In this document: one piece after another, positions 32,368 through 40,939 of the stretch
How positions within the stretch are numbered: position 1 is the stretch's first letter
How the letters are laid out: each line of letters starts with the position of its first letter
NCBI GenBank assembly: GCA_036525295.1
Contig: DATDAQ010000119.1
Span: forward strand, 1-64,000
DNA: 64,000 nt
DNA from: VRUE01 sp036525295
GTDB lineage: Bacteria; Actinomycetota; Thermoleophilia; Solirubrobacterales; 70-9
Reading direction: 5' to 3'
Notes under the pieces: generated by a model
Told to the model about the DNA's origin: nothing
Seen by the model: only the letters and a program-made list of their open reading frames with translations
Database searches by the model: none
Program-made: the position numbers and the translations under genes

Positions 32368-35300
32368 GTGAGACTCCTCAAGACGTTCGGCCTTGCCACG
32401 CTCACGGCGGTTGCGGCACTGGCGTTCGTCGGCGCGACGTCGGCGTCAGCCACCAACACACAACTCTGCACCCTGCATACGGGCTTAGGCTGCTTGAGCG
32501 CAGCGACCTCTACTCATGCGGTCCTCGCAACCGGCACGGTCGGCAAACTCTTAAACAGCTTCGTCACCGTCTTATGCTTAGGCGTCTTAGTCGAAACCGA
32601 AGCCTTAGGGTTAGGAAGCCCACAGCAGGTTCATGCCACAACCCAGTCATTCACTGGATGCGGCACCGGCTCCGCGCACACCAACTGCACGGTGACCGTC
32701 CAGGAACTGCCCTTAAGCAACCTCTTAAAGACCGGGTTAGACGAAGGGGCTCTGACGGCCACGAATGGCCGCATACGGCTCGTGTGCTCCAACCTCGGCA
32801 TCGACTGCGTATACGACCTCGCAGGCGCCGAATTCGCGGTCGGCGCCAATCACCTCACCGCGAATGAAACCGAAATTACTGAATTAGGCGGCAAATTCCT
32901 CTGCCCCAACGAAGGATTCCTGGACGGCTTACTCGAAGCCTTAACGGCCACCTACGTCACCGGCAGTGGGGGGGCGGAATTCCCCGCGGAAGAACAGTGG
33001 GGTGAGTGCAACCTGGCTCAGATGGGAATGCCCCGCTGTCTCACCGGGGACCCGATCAACGCCGCCAACGGCAACCTGACCGAGGAACAGACCGACATTG
33101 CCCCCCTCGGCGGCCGCGGCCCCGCGCTCGGCATCACTCGCTCCTACAACTCCCAGCTCGCCGTCGCCCAGGAAACAGCCGGCCCCTTCGGCTACGGCTG
33201 GACCGGCCCCTACAGCGCCCACTTGGTGATCGACGAAGAAGCCGAACCCCCGACCGCGACCGTGCACCAGGACAACGGCTCGACCGCGGTCTTCTACCCG
33301 GTCGGAGGCAAATACACGGCACCTGCCTGGAACCAAGCCACCCTCGTAAAAGAAGGCGAAAACTACCTCTTCACGCTGCCGGCCCAGGAAGAGCTCGAAT
33401 TCAACAAATCGGGCCTGCTGACCAAAGTCAGCGATCGCCACGGGCTCTCGCTCACGCTCACCTACAAAGAAGGCAAGCTGGAAACGGTCGAAGACGAAGC
33501 CGAACGAGCGCTCACCTTCGCCTACAAAGAAGGCAAGGTCGAAAGCGTCGAAGACCCGCTCGGGGGCACGGTCGAATACACCTACGAATCGGGCGACCTG
33601 GCGACGGTGACCCTGCCGGGGGAAGAAGAACCCAACTGGGAATTTGACTACGACGGCTCCCACCGGCTGACCGAACGCACCGACGGGCGCGGCAATACGA
33701 CCGAAAACGAATACGACGGCTCCGACCGCGTGATCTTGCAGATCGACCCGCGCGAAGGCGAACGCGAACTGAAATACAGCGCGGGGGAAACGACGATCAC
33801 CGAGCCCAACGGAGCGAAAACCCTTCACAAGTTCAACGCGGCGGGCGAGCCGACGGAAACGGTCAAAGCGCAGGGCACAGAACTGGCGCAGACGACCAAA
33901 TATGAATACGACGCCTCCTTTCGCCTGGTCAAACTGACCGACGCCAACAATCACGCCACGACCTATGGCTATGACGCCGAAAGCAACAAGACCTCCGAAA
34001 AAGACGCCAACGGCAACGAAGCCAAATGGACCTACAACTCGACCCATGACGTCCTGACCGAAACGACGCCCAGGGGCAACACGACGACGATCACCCGCAA
34101 CGCCGCCGGCGACGCGGAATCGATCAAACGCCCCGCCCCCGGTGAAAAAACCCAGGAAACGAAATTCAAATGGGCCGCCAATGGCGACCTGGAAGAGTCG
34201 ACGGACCCGCTCAGCCGCAAAACGACCTTCGAATATGACGAAAACGGCAACCTCGAAGCCGAAACCAACCCCGCCGGGGACGAAAGGACCTTCGAATATG
34301 ACGAAAACGGCCGCCTAATCTCAACGGTCAGCCCCAGGGGCAATGAAGAAGGAGCCGAAGCGGCCGAATTCGAGACCGAAACGAAACGCGACGACCAGGG
34401 CCGCCCCGAAGTGGTGACCGACCCGCTCGGGCACGAAACGAAACGCAAATACGACGCCGCCGGCAACCTCGAAGTCCTGACCAACCCCAACGGCCACGCG
34501 ACGACCTACGTCTACGACGAAGCCAACCAACGCACCGAAGTCAAAGCGGCCAACGGCAACACGACCAAAACCGCCTATGACTCGATGGGCCAGGTCAAAA
34601 GCAAAACCGACGGGCGCGGCAAAACGACCGAATACAAACGCAACCTGCTCGGGCAGCTGACCGAAACGGTCGACCCCCTGGAACGCAAAACGACGAAGAA
34701 ATACGACGACGCCGGCAACCTCGAAGAGCTCAAAGACGCTAAAGGGCGGACCACGACATATACCTACGACGCCGGCGACCGGCTCGAAAAAGTCAACTTC
34801 TCCGAAGAAGCGACCGCCGACGTCACTTACAAATACGACAAAGACGGCAACGTCACCGAAATTAAAGACGGTACAGGGACGACCGAAAAAGCCTACGACA
34901 TCCTGGGCCGGTTGACCGAAGTCGAAAACGGCAACGAAGAACTCATCAAATACGAATACGACCTCGGCAACCAGATCACCAAAATCACCTATCCCAACGG
35001 CAAAACGGTCACGCGGGGCTTCGACAATGCTGGCCGCCTCGAAAAAGTCACCGACTGGCTCGGCAAAGAAACCAAATTCGCTTACAACCGAGACTCAGCC
35101 CTGGAAACGGCGACCTTCCCTTCGGCTTCGGAAAACAAAGACGAATACGAATACAACCCGGCCGGCGAGCTGACCAAAACAACGATGAAGAGGGCCTCTG
35201 AAACGCTGGCCTCCATCTCCTATGCCAGAGACAACATGGGCCTGCTCAAATCGGCGACCCAGACGGGGCTGCCGGGGGCCGAAAAACCCGAATACGAATA

Positions 35301-36510
35301 CGACGAACGCGAGCGTCTGAAAAAAGGAGCCGGGACCTCCTTCGAATACGACGCCGCCAACAACCCGACCAAACTGGGCGCCACCACGCTCAAATACGAC
35401 AACGCCTCCCAGCTCGAAGAAGCGGGAACGACCGAATATGCCTACGACGAAGTGGGCCAGCGCACCGAAGCCAACCCGGCCTCGGGGCCGAGCACGACCT
35501 ACGGCTATGACCAAGCCGGCAACTTGACCTCGGTCGACCGGGCCGAAGAAGGCGAAGTCGCGAAAATCGAAGACGACTACGCCTACGACGGGACGGGGCT
35601 GCGCTCCTCGCAGACGATCTCCGGGGTCAAAGCTCAGTTCGCCTGGGACGTCAGTGAGAAACTGCCGCTCCTCCTACACGACGGGACCAGCTACTACCTC
35701 TACGGGCCCGGCGGGCTTCCCTTCGAGCAGATCTCCTCCGAAACGGCCACCTACCTGCACCACGACCACCTGGGATCCACGAGGTTGATCACCAACGCCT
35801 CTGGCGAAGCGAAAGGCAAATACACCTACACGCCCTACGGGGCGGTTGCAGAACATACGGGCACAGCGACTACCCAGCTGGGCTTCGGCGGGCAGTACCG
35901 CAACCAGAGCACGGGGCTGATCTACCTGCGAGCGAGGGTCTATGACCCGGTTACGGCGCAGTTCTTGAGCGTCGACCCGCTGGTCATGCAGACCGGGGAA
36001 GCGTATTCCTATGCGGGGGATGACCCGGTTAACCGAGGGGACCCGAGTGGGCTCGCGGTAACTGGCTGGTGTGGTGTGGGATCGGTCTCGGTTCCCTTTG
36101 GTTCATTCACCCTAACCGTGTGCAGGGTATGGAATGACCAAGGGAAAGGTGCGCTGACGCTATCACTGGGGGGCACCCTAGGTCAGAACTTGGAGGCAAT
36201 CAAAAATCTTGAGAAATGGATCTTTGCGCAAAGCTTCAAAGGGTTGCTCAAACTGCTCGGGAACAGCTGGTGTGTAGCCGGGGCACGCTTTACCAGCAAC
36301 GCCGTGACCTGGGATGACTTGAGAGGAGCGTCTCTGATCCACGCATCCGGATCATTTGGATACTTTATAGCAGGGATATATGAGTATGCGCGTAGCGTTG
36401 AAAACCCAAATATCTATACAGAGATATACGGTCTTGGAGGAGGAATGGGCTGGCAGCTGTCGGCCACCGGCGGAGGACAATTCACTTGGGTACGAGAGGA
36501 CGGGCCGTGA
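32368..36510 (+). CDS. Large secreted RHS/YD-repeat protein with variable C-terminal tail
   Basis: 1380 residues from GTG 32368, preceded by GGAAGGAG. Signal peptide 1-28; a Cys-containing domain to about 205; then CLTGDPINAANGNL, the DUF6531-like entry to RHS proteins, near residue 222. A long series of YD repeats (GRLTE, YEYD, YDAAGNL and similar) forms the expected beta-cage. The RHS core (YLHHDHLGSTRLITN, ending DPVNRGDPSGL) spans about 1128-1229. The last 150 residues after the core are a unique tail of near-50% GC, as in polymorphic toxins. The N-terminal domain is rich in TTA codons and the repeats use GAA and AAA nearly throughout, unlike the neighbours. No immunity gene follows. Toxin activity is inference. 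Confidence 0.88.
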   Translation: MRLLKTFGLATLTAVAALAFVGATSASATNTQLCTLHTGLGCLSAATSTHAVLATGTVGKLLNSFVTVLCLGVLVETEALGLGSPQQVHATTQSFTGCGTGSAHTNCTVTVQELPLSNLLKTGLDEGALTATNGRIRLVCSNLGIDCVYDLAGAEFAVGANHLTANETEITELGGKFLCPNEGFLDGLLEALTATYVTGSGGAEFPAEEQWGECNLAQMGMPRCLTGDPINAANGNLTEEQTDIAPLGGRGPALGITRSYNSQLAVAQETAGPFGYGWTGPYSAHLVIDEEAEPPTATVHQDNGSTAVFYPVGGKYTAPAWNQATLVKEGENYLFTLPAQEELEFNKSGLLTKVSDRHGLSLTLTYKEGKLETVEDEAERALTFAYKEGKVESVEDPLGGTVEYTYESGDLATVTLPGEEEPNWEFDYDGSHRLTERTDGRGNTTENEYDGSDRVILQIDPREGERELKYSAGETTITEPNGAKTLHKFNAAGEPTETVKAQGTELAQTTKYEYDASFRLVKLTDANNHATTYGYDAESNKTSEKDANGNEAKWTYNSTHDVLTETTPRGNTTTITRNAAGDAESIKRPAPGEKTQETKFKWAANGDLEESTDPLSRKTTFEYDENGNLEAETNPAGDERTFEYDENGRLISTVSPRGNEEGAEAAEFETETKRDDQGRPEVVTDPLGHETKRKYDAAGNLEVLTNPNGHATTYVYDEANQRTEVKAANGNTTKTAYDSMGQVKSKTDGRGKTTEYKRNLLGQLTETVDPLERKTTKKYDDAGNLEELKDAKGRTTTYTYDAGDRLEKVNFSEEATADVTYKYDKDGNVTEIKDGTGTTEKAYDILGRLTEVENGNEELIKYEYDLGNQITKITYPNGKTVTRGFDNAGRLEKVTDWLGKETKFAYNRDSALETATFPSASENKDEYEYNPAGELTKTTMKRASETLASISYARDNMGLLKSATQTGLPGAEKPEYEYDERERLKKGAGTSFEYDAANNPTKLGATTLKYDNASQLEEAGTTEYAYDEVGQRTEANPASGPSTTYGYDQAGNLTSVDRAEEGEVAKIEDDYAYDGTGLRSSQTISGVKAQFAWDVSEKLPLLLHDGTSYYLYGPGGLPFEQISSETATYLHHDHLGSTRLITNASGEAKGKYTYTPYGAVAEHTGTATTQLGFGGQYRNQSTGLIYLRARVYDPVTAQFLSVDPLVMQTGEAYSYAGDDPVNRGDPSGLAVTGWCGVGSVSVPFGSFTLTVCRVWNDQGKGALTLSLGGTLGQNLEAIKNLEKWIFAQSFKGLLKLLGNSWCVAGARFTSNAVTWDDLRGASLIHASGSFGYFIAGIYEYARSVENPNIYTEIYGLGGGMGWQLSATGGGQFTWVREDGP

Positions 36511-36577
36511 CCGAGGTGCCTTTCCACTAAACCAGCGAGACGAGCACCTGGCCAGAGGTGGCGGGGGGCCCGCCGCG

Positions 36578-38203
36578 TCAGCCGATCAGCTTGCCCGGAT
36601 TCATGATGTCCGTCGGGTCGAAGCACTCCTTCGCCGCACGCAACACTTCGAGCCCAAGGCCACCCACCTCCGCCTCCATATAGGGGGCGTGGTCGCGGCC
36701 GACGGCGTGGTGATGGGTGATCGTCCCTCCATGGGCGACGATCGCCTCGCAGGCGGCGCGCTTGACCTGCTGCCACTGGGCGACCTCCTCTCCTCTGCGG
36801 CCGCGGGAGATGAAGGTGAAGTAGAGCGAGGCACCGTCGGCGTAGGCGTGGGAGAGGTGGCAGAAGACGAGACCCGGTGTGCCCTGGCCGTCGAGCGAGC
36901 CGCGGATTGCGGCGCCGACCGCGGCATGCAGCTCGCCGAGTCGGCTCCAGGTGTGCGAGGTCTCCAGGGTCTCGACCATCGCCCCCATCTCCATCAGCGT
37001 GTCGCGCAGGTAGGGGCCCTGGTAGCGCCCGTGCTCCCAGGAGCGCCCAGCCGATTGCCCGAGGTACGCGGCACCGCCGCGGCGCAGCGCACGCACCGCG
37101 AGTGCCCTTCGGCGGGCTACCGACTCCTCCCCGCCCTCCAGCCCGATGACGATCAGGCTGCCGCCACGGCGACGGCGCAGGCCGAGGTAGCCGCCGAAGA
37201 GCGTGCCGGCGACGCCGCGGGGGCCGGAGAGCGCCAGGGAGACCTCCGTCTCCTCCTCGTCGGAGACCCGGATCACGTCGGGCAGGCCCGGCCCCTGCGC
37301 CAAGCCGCGGACGATCTCGGCCCCGGCCTCGAAACTCTCGGCGATCCAAGCCTCGTAGCGTCGCACGCGCGGCGCCGGCCGCACCCGCACGGTCACGTCG
37401 GGGATCACGCCGAAGGCGCCCTCGGAGCCGACGACCAGCTCGCGCAGGGCGGGGCCGGCGGCGGTGTGCGGGGTCTCCAACGTTCGCAGGTCGCCAGCGG
37501 GGGCGATCAGGCGCACCGAGCTGACCAGCGCGTCGAAGCGCCCGTAGCCGCTCGAGGCCTGCCCGGCGGAGCGGGTCGCGGCAAAGCCGCCGACCGTCGC
37601 GTACTCGAAGGACTGGGGATAGTGGCCGAGGACGAGCCCGTGGGGTGCCAACTCCGCTTCGGCCTCGGGCCCGCGCAGGCCGGCGCCGAGCGTGGCCGTG
37701 AGCGAGCGGCTATCGACCTCCACGCCGCGCAGCCGGGCGAGGTCGAGGCTGACCAAGCGTGAGTGCTCGCCGCGCAGCGGCGCGACCCCGCCGACGACGC
37801 TGGTCCCGCCCCCGAACGGCACGACCGCAACGCCCTGTTCGGCACATGTATGGACCACGCGCTTCACCGCATCGGCATCGGGTGGAAGTAGCACCGCGTC
37901 GGGCGCCTCCTCGAGACGGCCGCCGCGCAGCCGGGCGAGGTCGGCGTAGCCGCAGCCGGTCGCGTGGCGGACGCGGTCCTCGAGACCGGTGAAGACGTTC
38001 TCCTCGCCCACGGCCTCGATCAGCGCTCGGGGCAGCGACTCCGGCGGCGGCAGCTCGAAGCCCTCGAGCTCCACCGCGCGCGGCGAGGGAACCAGCTCGC
38101 CGACCCGCTCACGCAGCGTCGCAAGCGCCTCGCCGTCGAGCTCCGGGAGGGTCGAGGGATCGCCCCATCCCCACCACTTAGAGTCGCGCCGCGGGCCGCT
38201 CAC
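36578..38203 (-). CDS. FAD-linked oxidase, alkyldihydroxyacetone-phosphate synthase-like
   Basis: 541 residues, VAO/PCMH flavoprotein fold. FAD-binding segments PFGGGTSVVGGV and ATVGGFAATRSAGQASSGYGRFD are followed by the substrate domain. Near the C terminus FCHLSHAYADGASLYFTF holds the catalytic Tyr position and GGTITHHHAVGRDHAPYM the triple-His motif of ADPS enzymes, which exchange the acyl chain of acyl-DHAP for an alkyl chain in ether-lipid synthesis. In bacteria this may serve ether lipids or a related oxidase. GTG start overlaps the SRPBCC stop (GTGA). Confidence 0.82.
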   Translation of the reverse strand: MSGPRRDSKWWGWGDPSTLPELDGEALATLRERVGELVPSPRAVELEGFELPPPESLPRALIEAVGEENVFTGLEDRVRHATGCGYADLARLRGGRLEEAPDAVLLPPDADAVKRVVHTCAEQGVAVVPFGGGTSVVGGVAPLRGEHSRLVSLDLARLRGVEVDSRSLTATLGAGLRGPEAEAELAPHGLVLGHYPQSFEYATVGGFAATRSAGQASSGYGRFDALVSSVRLIAPAGDLRTLETPHTAAGPALRELVVGSEGAFGVIPDVTVRVRPAPRVRRYEAWIAESFEAGAEIVRGLAQGPGLPDVIRVSDEEETEVSLALSGPRGVAGTLFGGYLGLRRRRGGSLIVIGLEGGEESVARRRALAVRALRRGGAAYLGQSAGRSWEHGRYQGPYLRDTLMEMGAMVETLETSHTWSRLGELHAAVGAAIRGSLDGQGTPGLVFCHLSHAYADGASLYFTFISRGRRGEEVAQWQQVKRAACEAIVAHGGTITHHHAVGRDHAPYMEAEVGGLGLEVLRAAKECFDPTDIMNPGKLIG

Positions 38204-38646
38204 GTCAGCGCCCGCTCAATCCCGTCGAGGGCCTCGTTGAGGAGAGTCCCCTGCCCGCGCCGCATCATCGGCCCGCCAAGGCGCGAGAGACCGCGTAGCG
38301 CCTGTGCCGCGGTCAGCGAGACCTCTGTGCCCTCCCCCTCATCCTGGAGGGCGACCACGACCTCATAGCGGCGCAGGTGCCGTTCGAACGGCGTTCCCAC
38401 CAGCTGCTGCTCCCACGCGTAGCGCTCACCCTCGACCGACTCGGTGCAGCGGAAGTCGGCGCGCACGCCTCGTCCCTCGGCCGTCCCCAGGACCTTGGTC
38501 CACTCGCGCTTCGGCCCGTCCCCCTCGACGCCCTCAACCCGCATCGTTCGCGGCCACCAGCGCGGCAGGCTCCAGGGATCGGAGATCAGGCCCCAAACCT
38601 CCGACCGCGGTGCGTCGATCGTCCTCCGGCGAGTCGCTCGCGGCAC
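38200..38646 (-). CDS. SRPBCC-family (START-like) ligand-binding protein
   Basis: 148 residues with a polyketide-cyclase/START fold: RRTIDAPRSEVWGLISDPWSLPRWWP opens as in this family, and the C-terminal helix is present. It likely binds a hydrophobic ligand. Its stop overlaps the ADPS-like start by four bases, so it could deliver or sense a lipid for that enzyme (inference). Confidence 0.8.
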   Translation of the reverse strand: MPRATRRRTIDAPRSEVWGLISDPWSLPRWWPRTMRVEGVEGDGPKREWTKVLGTAEGRGVRADFRCTESVEGERYAWEQQLVGTPFERHLRRYEVVVALQDEGEGTEVSLTAAQALRGLSRLGGPMMRRGQGTLLNEALDGIERALT

Positions 38647-38658
38647 GGCGGGGCCGGA

Positions 38659-39402
38659 TCAGTCGCCGGCGAGGCGTCGCAGGTCGCGCACCAGCAGGAG
38701 GTGCTTGAGGTGACTGACGGTCGCAGCCAGGCTCTCGAGGCTCTCGAGCGCCTCCTTGCGTCGTTCGGGGTTGCGCGAGCGCAGCGACGGCCCGAGCAGC
38801 GCTTCCAACAGGTTCGCCTCGCGGTCGGCCGAGGAGCGGAAGACGCGCAGGTTGCGGGCCGCCACGCCGAAGCGGGAAAGCTCGTTGGCGGCGCGGATCA
38901 CTTCGCGGTCGGTCTCGTCGTAGACGGTCTTACCCTCCCGCTTCTCGGCCTGCACGATGCCGAAGTTCTCCAGCTCGGCGATCAGCTCCTCGCGAGCGCC
39001 GGTCTCCTCGATCACCTCTTCGAGGGTGAGGTAGGCGCGCGAGGTGTCGATCAGGATCGCCCTGCGCACGGCGCCGCCCGAGGTTCGCTTGTCCGCGCCG
39101 CCGACCACGGCGGCGATGTCGCCCCCGGCGGCCAGCTCCTGGCGGATCACCCGCAACGGCAGGAACTCGTCGCGCTGCAGGCGCAGGATCGTGCGCAGCC
39201 TTTCTACGTCGGACTGGCTGTAGAGGCGGTAGCCGCCTGGCGTCCGCCGCGGCGTCAGCAGCTTCTGGTCCTCGAGGTAGCGGATCTTCGAGATCGAGAC
39301 GTCGTCGAACTCGCTCTGCAGGATCTTGCAGACGGCGCCGATCGTCAGCGCCTTGCGGGGGCGCGAGTCGCGCTGCCGGATCTGTTGCTCGGAGACCGCC
39401 AT
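38659..39402 (-). CDS. MerR-family transcriptional regulator, FtsR-like
   Basis: 247 residues. N-terminal MerR winged-helix: LTIGAVCKILQSEFDDVSISKIRYLEDQKLLTPRRTPGGYRLYSQSDVERLR. The longer spacing in this motif and the C-terminal helical region match the actinobacterial group next to FHA/GarA genes, which includes FtsR, an activator of ftsZ in corynebacteria. The upstream neighbour is indeed an FHA protein 26 bases away. No metal-binding Cys set is seen. Confidence 0.85.
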   Translation of the reverse strand: MAVSEQQIRQRDSRPRKALTIGAVCKILQSEFDDVSISKIRYLEDQKLLTPRRTPGGYRLYSQSDVERLRTILRLQRDEFLPLRVIRQELAAGGDIAAVVGGADKRTSGGAVRRAILIDTSRAYLTLEEVIEETGAREELIAELENFGIVQAEKREGKTVYDETDREVIRAANELSRFGVAARNLRVFRSSADREANLLEALLGPSLRSRNPERRKEALESLESLAATVSHLKHLLLVRDLRRLAGD

Positions 39403-39428
39403 CAGTTGCCTGCCCTCCCGATCACGTC

Positions 39429-39908
39429 CTACTTCTCCAGGTAGCTGAGCTTGTACTTGCCGACCTGGATCTCGTCGCCGTCGGCGAGCCGGTGGGACTC
39501 GATCCGGCGCCGGTTGACGTAGGTGCCGTTGAGCGAGCCGAGGTCGTCGATGTAGAGGCCGTCACGGCGGCGCACCAGCAGCGCGTGATTGCGGGAGACG
39601 GTGACGTCGTCGAGGAAGACGCCGGCGTCGGGGCTGCGCCCGATGCTGACCCGGTCCTCGCCGAGCGCGAAGCTCTCCCCGGCACGGCCTCCCCCTGCCC
39701 GGATCACCAGGGCGGCGCCGCTGCGCTCGATCGTCTCGTCGATGTCGACCGGCTGCATCTCGCCGGTGTCGTCGACCGTGTAGGTCATCGTCGTCGGTTC
39801 GTCTCCCTCGCCGCCCTCCGCCGGACCGCCGACGTAAGCGCCGCACTTCTGGCAGTAGTTGGCGCCCTCGGGGTTGACGAATCCGCATTCGGGACAGTGG
39901 ACGGCCAT
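39429..39908 (-). CDS. FHA-domain protein with N-terminal zinc ribbon (GarA-like)
   Basis: 159 residues. N-terminal zinc ribbon CPECGFVNPEGANYCQKCG, then an acidic segment with Thr residues (DEPTTMTYT) like the phosphorylated ETT motif of GarA/OdhI, then the FHA domain: SIGRSPDAGVFLDD, SRNHALL, LGSLNGTYVN. GarA/OdhI proteins bind and inhibit 2-oxoglutarate enzymes unless phosphorylated by Ser/Thr kinases. The zinc ribbon is an extra compared with mycobacterial GarA. ATG 39908. Confidence 0.85.
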   Translation of the reverse strand: MAVHCPECGFVNPEGANYCQKCGAYVGGPAEGGEGDEPTTMTYTVDDTGEMQPVDIDETIERSGAALVIRAGGGRAGESFALGEDRVSIGRSPDAGVFLDDVTVSRNHALLVRRRDGLYIDDLGSLNGTYVNRRRIESHRLADGDEIQVGKYKLSYLEK

Positions 39909-39919
39909 CGAGTGCTCCG

Positions 39920-40192
39920 CTAGGCGGGTTGGTCCTCAGGCTCGTCGGCCGCCTGCGCCTTGCCGGCCAGGATCTCGGTCAGCTGCGCCACGTCGTCTCC
40001 GGAGAAGAGGGTGTCCCCGCGCTCGCGTTTCTGGCGCAGGCGGTTCACCAGCTCCGCACGGAGGATGTCGATCTTCCCGTGCAGGACGCGGCGCTTGTAG
40101 GAGATCTCGTCCTCCTCCTGCGTGAGATTGTCGATCAGGCCCTTCAGCTCCTCGTCGCTGAGGGAACCGAGATCGGGAAAGGTGTCCTCCAT
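39920..40192 (-). CDS. rsiG: RsiG-like small anti-sigma protein with c-di-GMP motif
   Basis: 90 residues from ATG 40192 (AGGAG upstream). LSDEELKGLIDNLTQEEDEI and the following SYKRRVLHGKIDILRAEL match the long helical hairpin of RsiG, the c-di-GMP-dependent anti-sigma factor of WhiG-type sigma factors. The c-di-GMP motif E-x3-S-x2-R-x3-Q-x3-D is present as Glu27, Ser31, Arg34, His38 and Asp42, with His for Gln. Only one copy per chain, so a homodimer would be needed to bind a c-di-GMP dimer. The cognate sigma gene is not in the window. Symbol by homology only. Confidence 0.75.
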   Translation of the reverse strand: MEDTFPDLGSLSDEELKGLIDNLTQEEDEISYKRRVLHGKIDILRAELVNRLRQKRERGDTLFSGDDVAQLTEILAGKAQAADEPEDQPA

Positions 40193-40282
40193 CTCGCTCC
40201 TTGGTTGAGATTGGGGCCTCGGCGGCCTCGTCCGGCGATTATAGGAGGCCCGGCACCGAAGGTTCAACTGAAGGTTGAAGGT

Positions 40283-40939
40283 TTACCGAGTGTGGTGCGG
40301 CTCTTGCATGTCCCGCGCGGCACGCACTTCGCGAATTCCGGCCTGGGCGTAGAGCACCGTGGCGACGATCGCGAAGCCGAGGCCGACGATGAGCAGCGCG
40401 GCCGGGACCCAGCCGGCGAAAACCATCGCGAAGAAGATCCCGCCCATGATCGGGAAGACAGAGATCCGGCCCGGCCAGTTGACCCGGATCTCGACGCCGT
40501 GGCGCAGGCCGTACTGGGCGAGGACGAGCATCGCCAGCTCGCGCGCGGCGAGCAGGGCGAGCGCCCAGCGCGGCAACAGCTCGAAGTGCCAGCAGACGAC
40601 GGCGCCGGCGAGGATCGTGAGGCGGTCGACGAGCGGGTCGAGGATCGAGCCGAGGCGGCTGTACTGACCGGTGACGCGGGCGAGGAAGCCGTCGACGTAG
40701 TCGCCGGCCGCGATCAGCCAGAAGACGACCGCGGCGGAGGCGCTGCGCCCGTCGCCGGATTCGAAGGCCAACCAGAGAAACAGCGGCAGCGCCGCGAGGC
40801 GCAGGTAGCCGACCAGGTTGGGCAGCGTCCACGGGTTGAGCGGTTCGCCCTTCCGGGTCTGACGGGGAGGCGGCCCGCTGCGATCGAGCCCGAAGAGGCG
40901 CCGCACGCGGCCGCGGCCGAACGGAGCGCTGTCAGGCAT
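40283..40939 (-). CDS. pgsA: CDP-alcohol phosphatidyltransferase (PgsA-like)
   Basis: 218 residues. The CDP-alcohol phosphotransferase signature D-G-x2-A-R-x8-G-x3-D-x3-D appears as DYVDGFLARVTGQYSRLG and SILDPLVDR. Several membrane helices. Likely makes phosphatidylglycerophosphate or another phospholipid from CDP-diacylglycerol, supplied by cdsA upstream in this cluster. ATG 40939 overlaps the proS stop by eight bases. Phosphatidylinositol synthase is an alternative. Confidence 0.86.
   Translation of the reverse strand: MPDSAPFGRGRVRRLFGLDRSGPPPRQTRKGEPLNPWTLPNLVGYLRLAALPLFLWLAFESGDGRSASAAVVFWLIAAGDYVDGFLARVTGQYSRLGSILDPLVDRLTILAGAVVCWHFELLPRWALALLAARELAMLVLAQYGLRHGVEIRVNWPGRISVFPIMGGIFFAMVFAGWVPAALLIVGLGFAIVATVLYAQAGIREVRAARDMQEPHHTR

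Noticed and set aside
33400..36000. Tandem DNA repeat or CRISPR-like periodicity
   Set aside because: The repetition comes from the coding YD repeats, is irregular in length and diverged at the DNA level.
36514..36549. AGGTGC/GCACCT hairpin after the RHS gene as a terminator or immunity-gene remnant
   Set aside because: Only six pairs with a 24-base loop and no T-run; no coding sequence is present in the gap.
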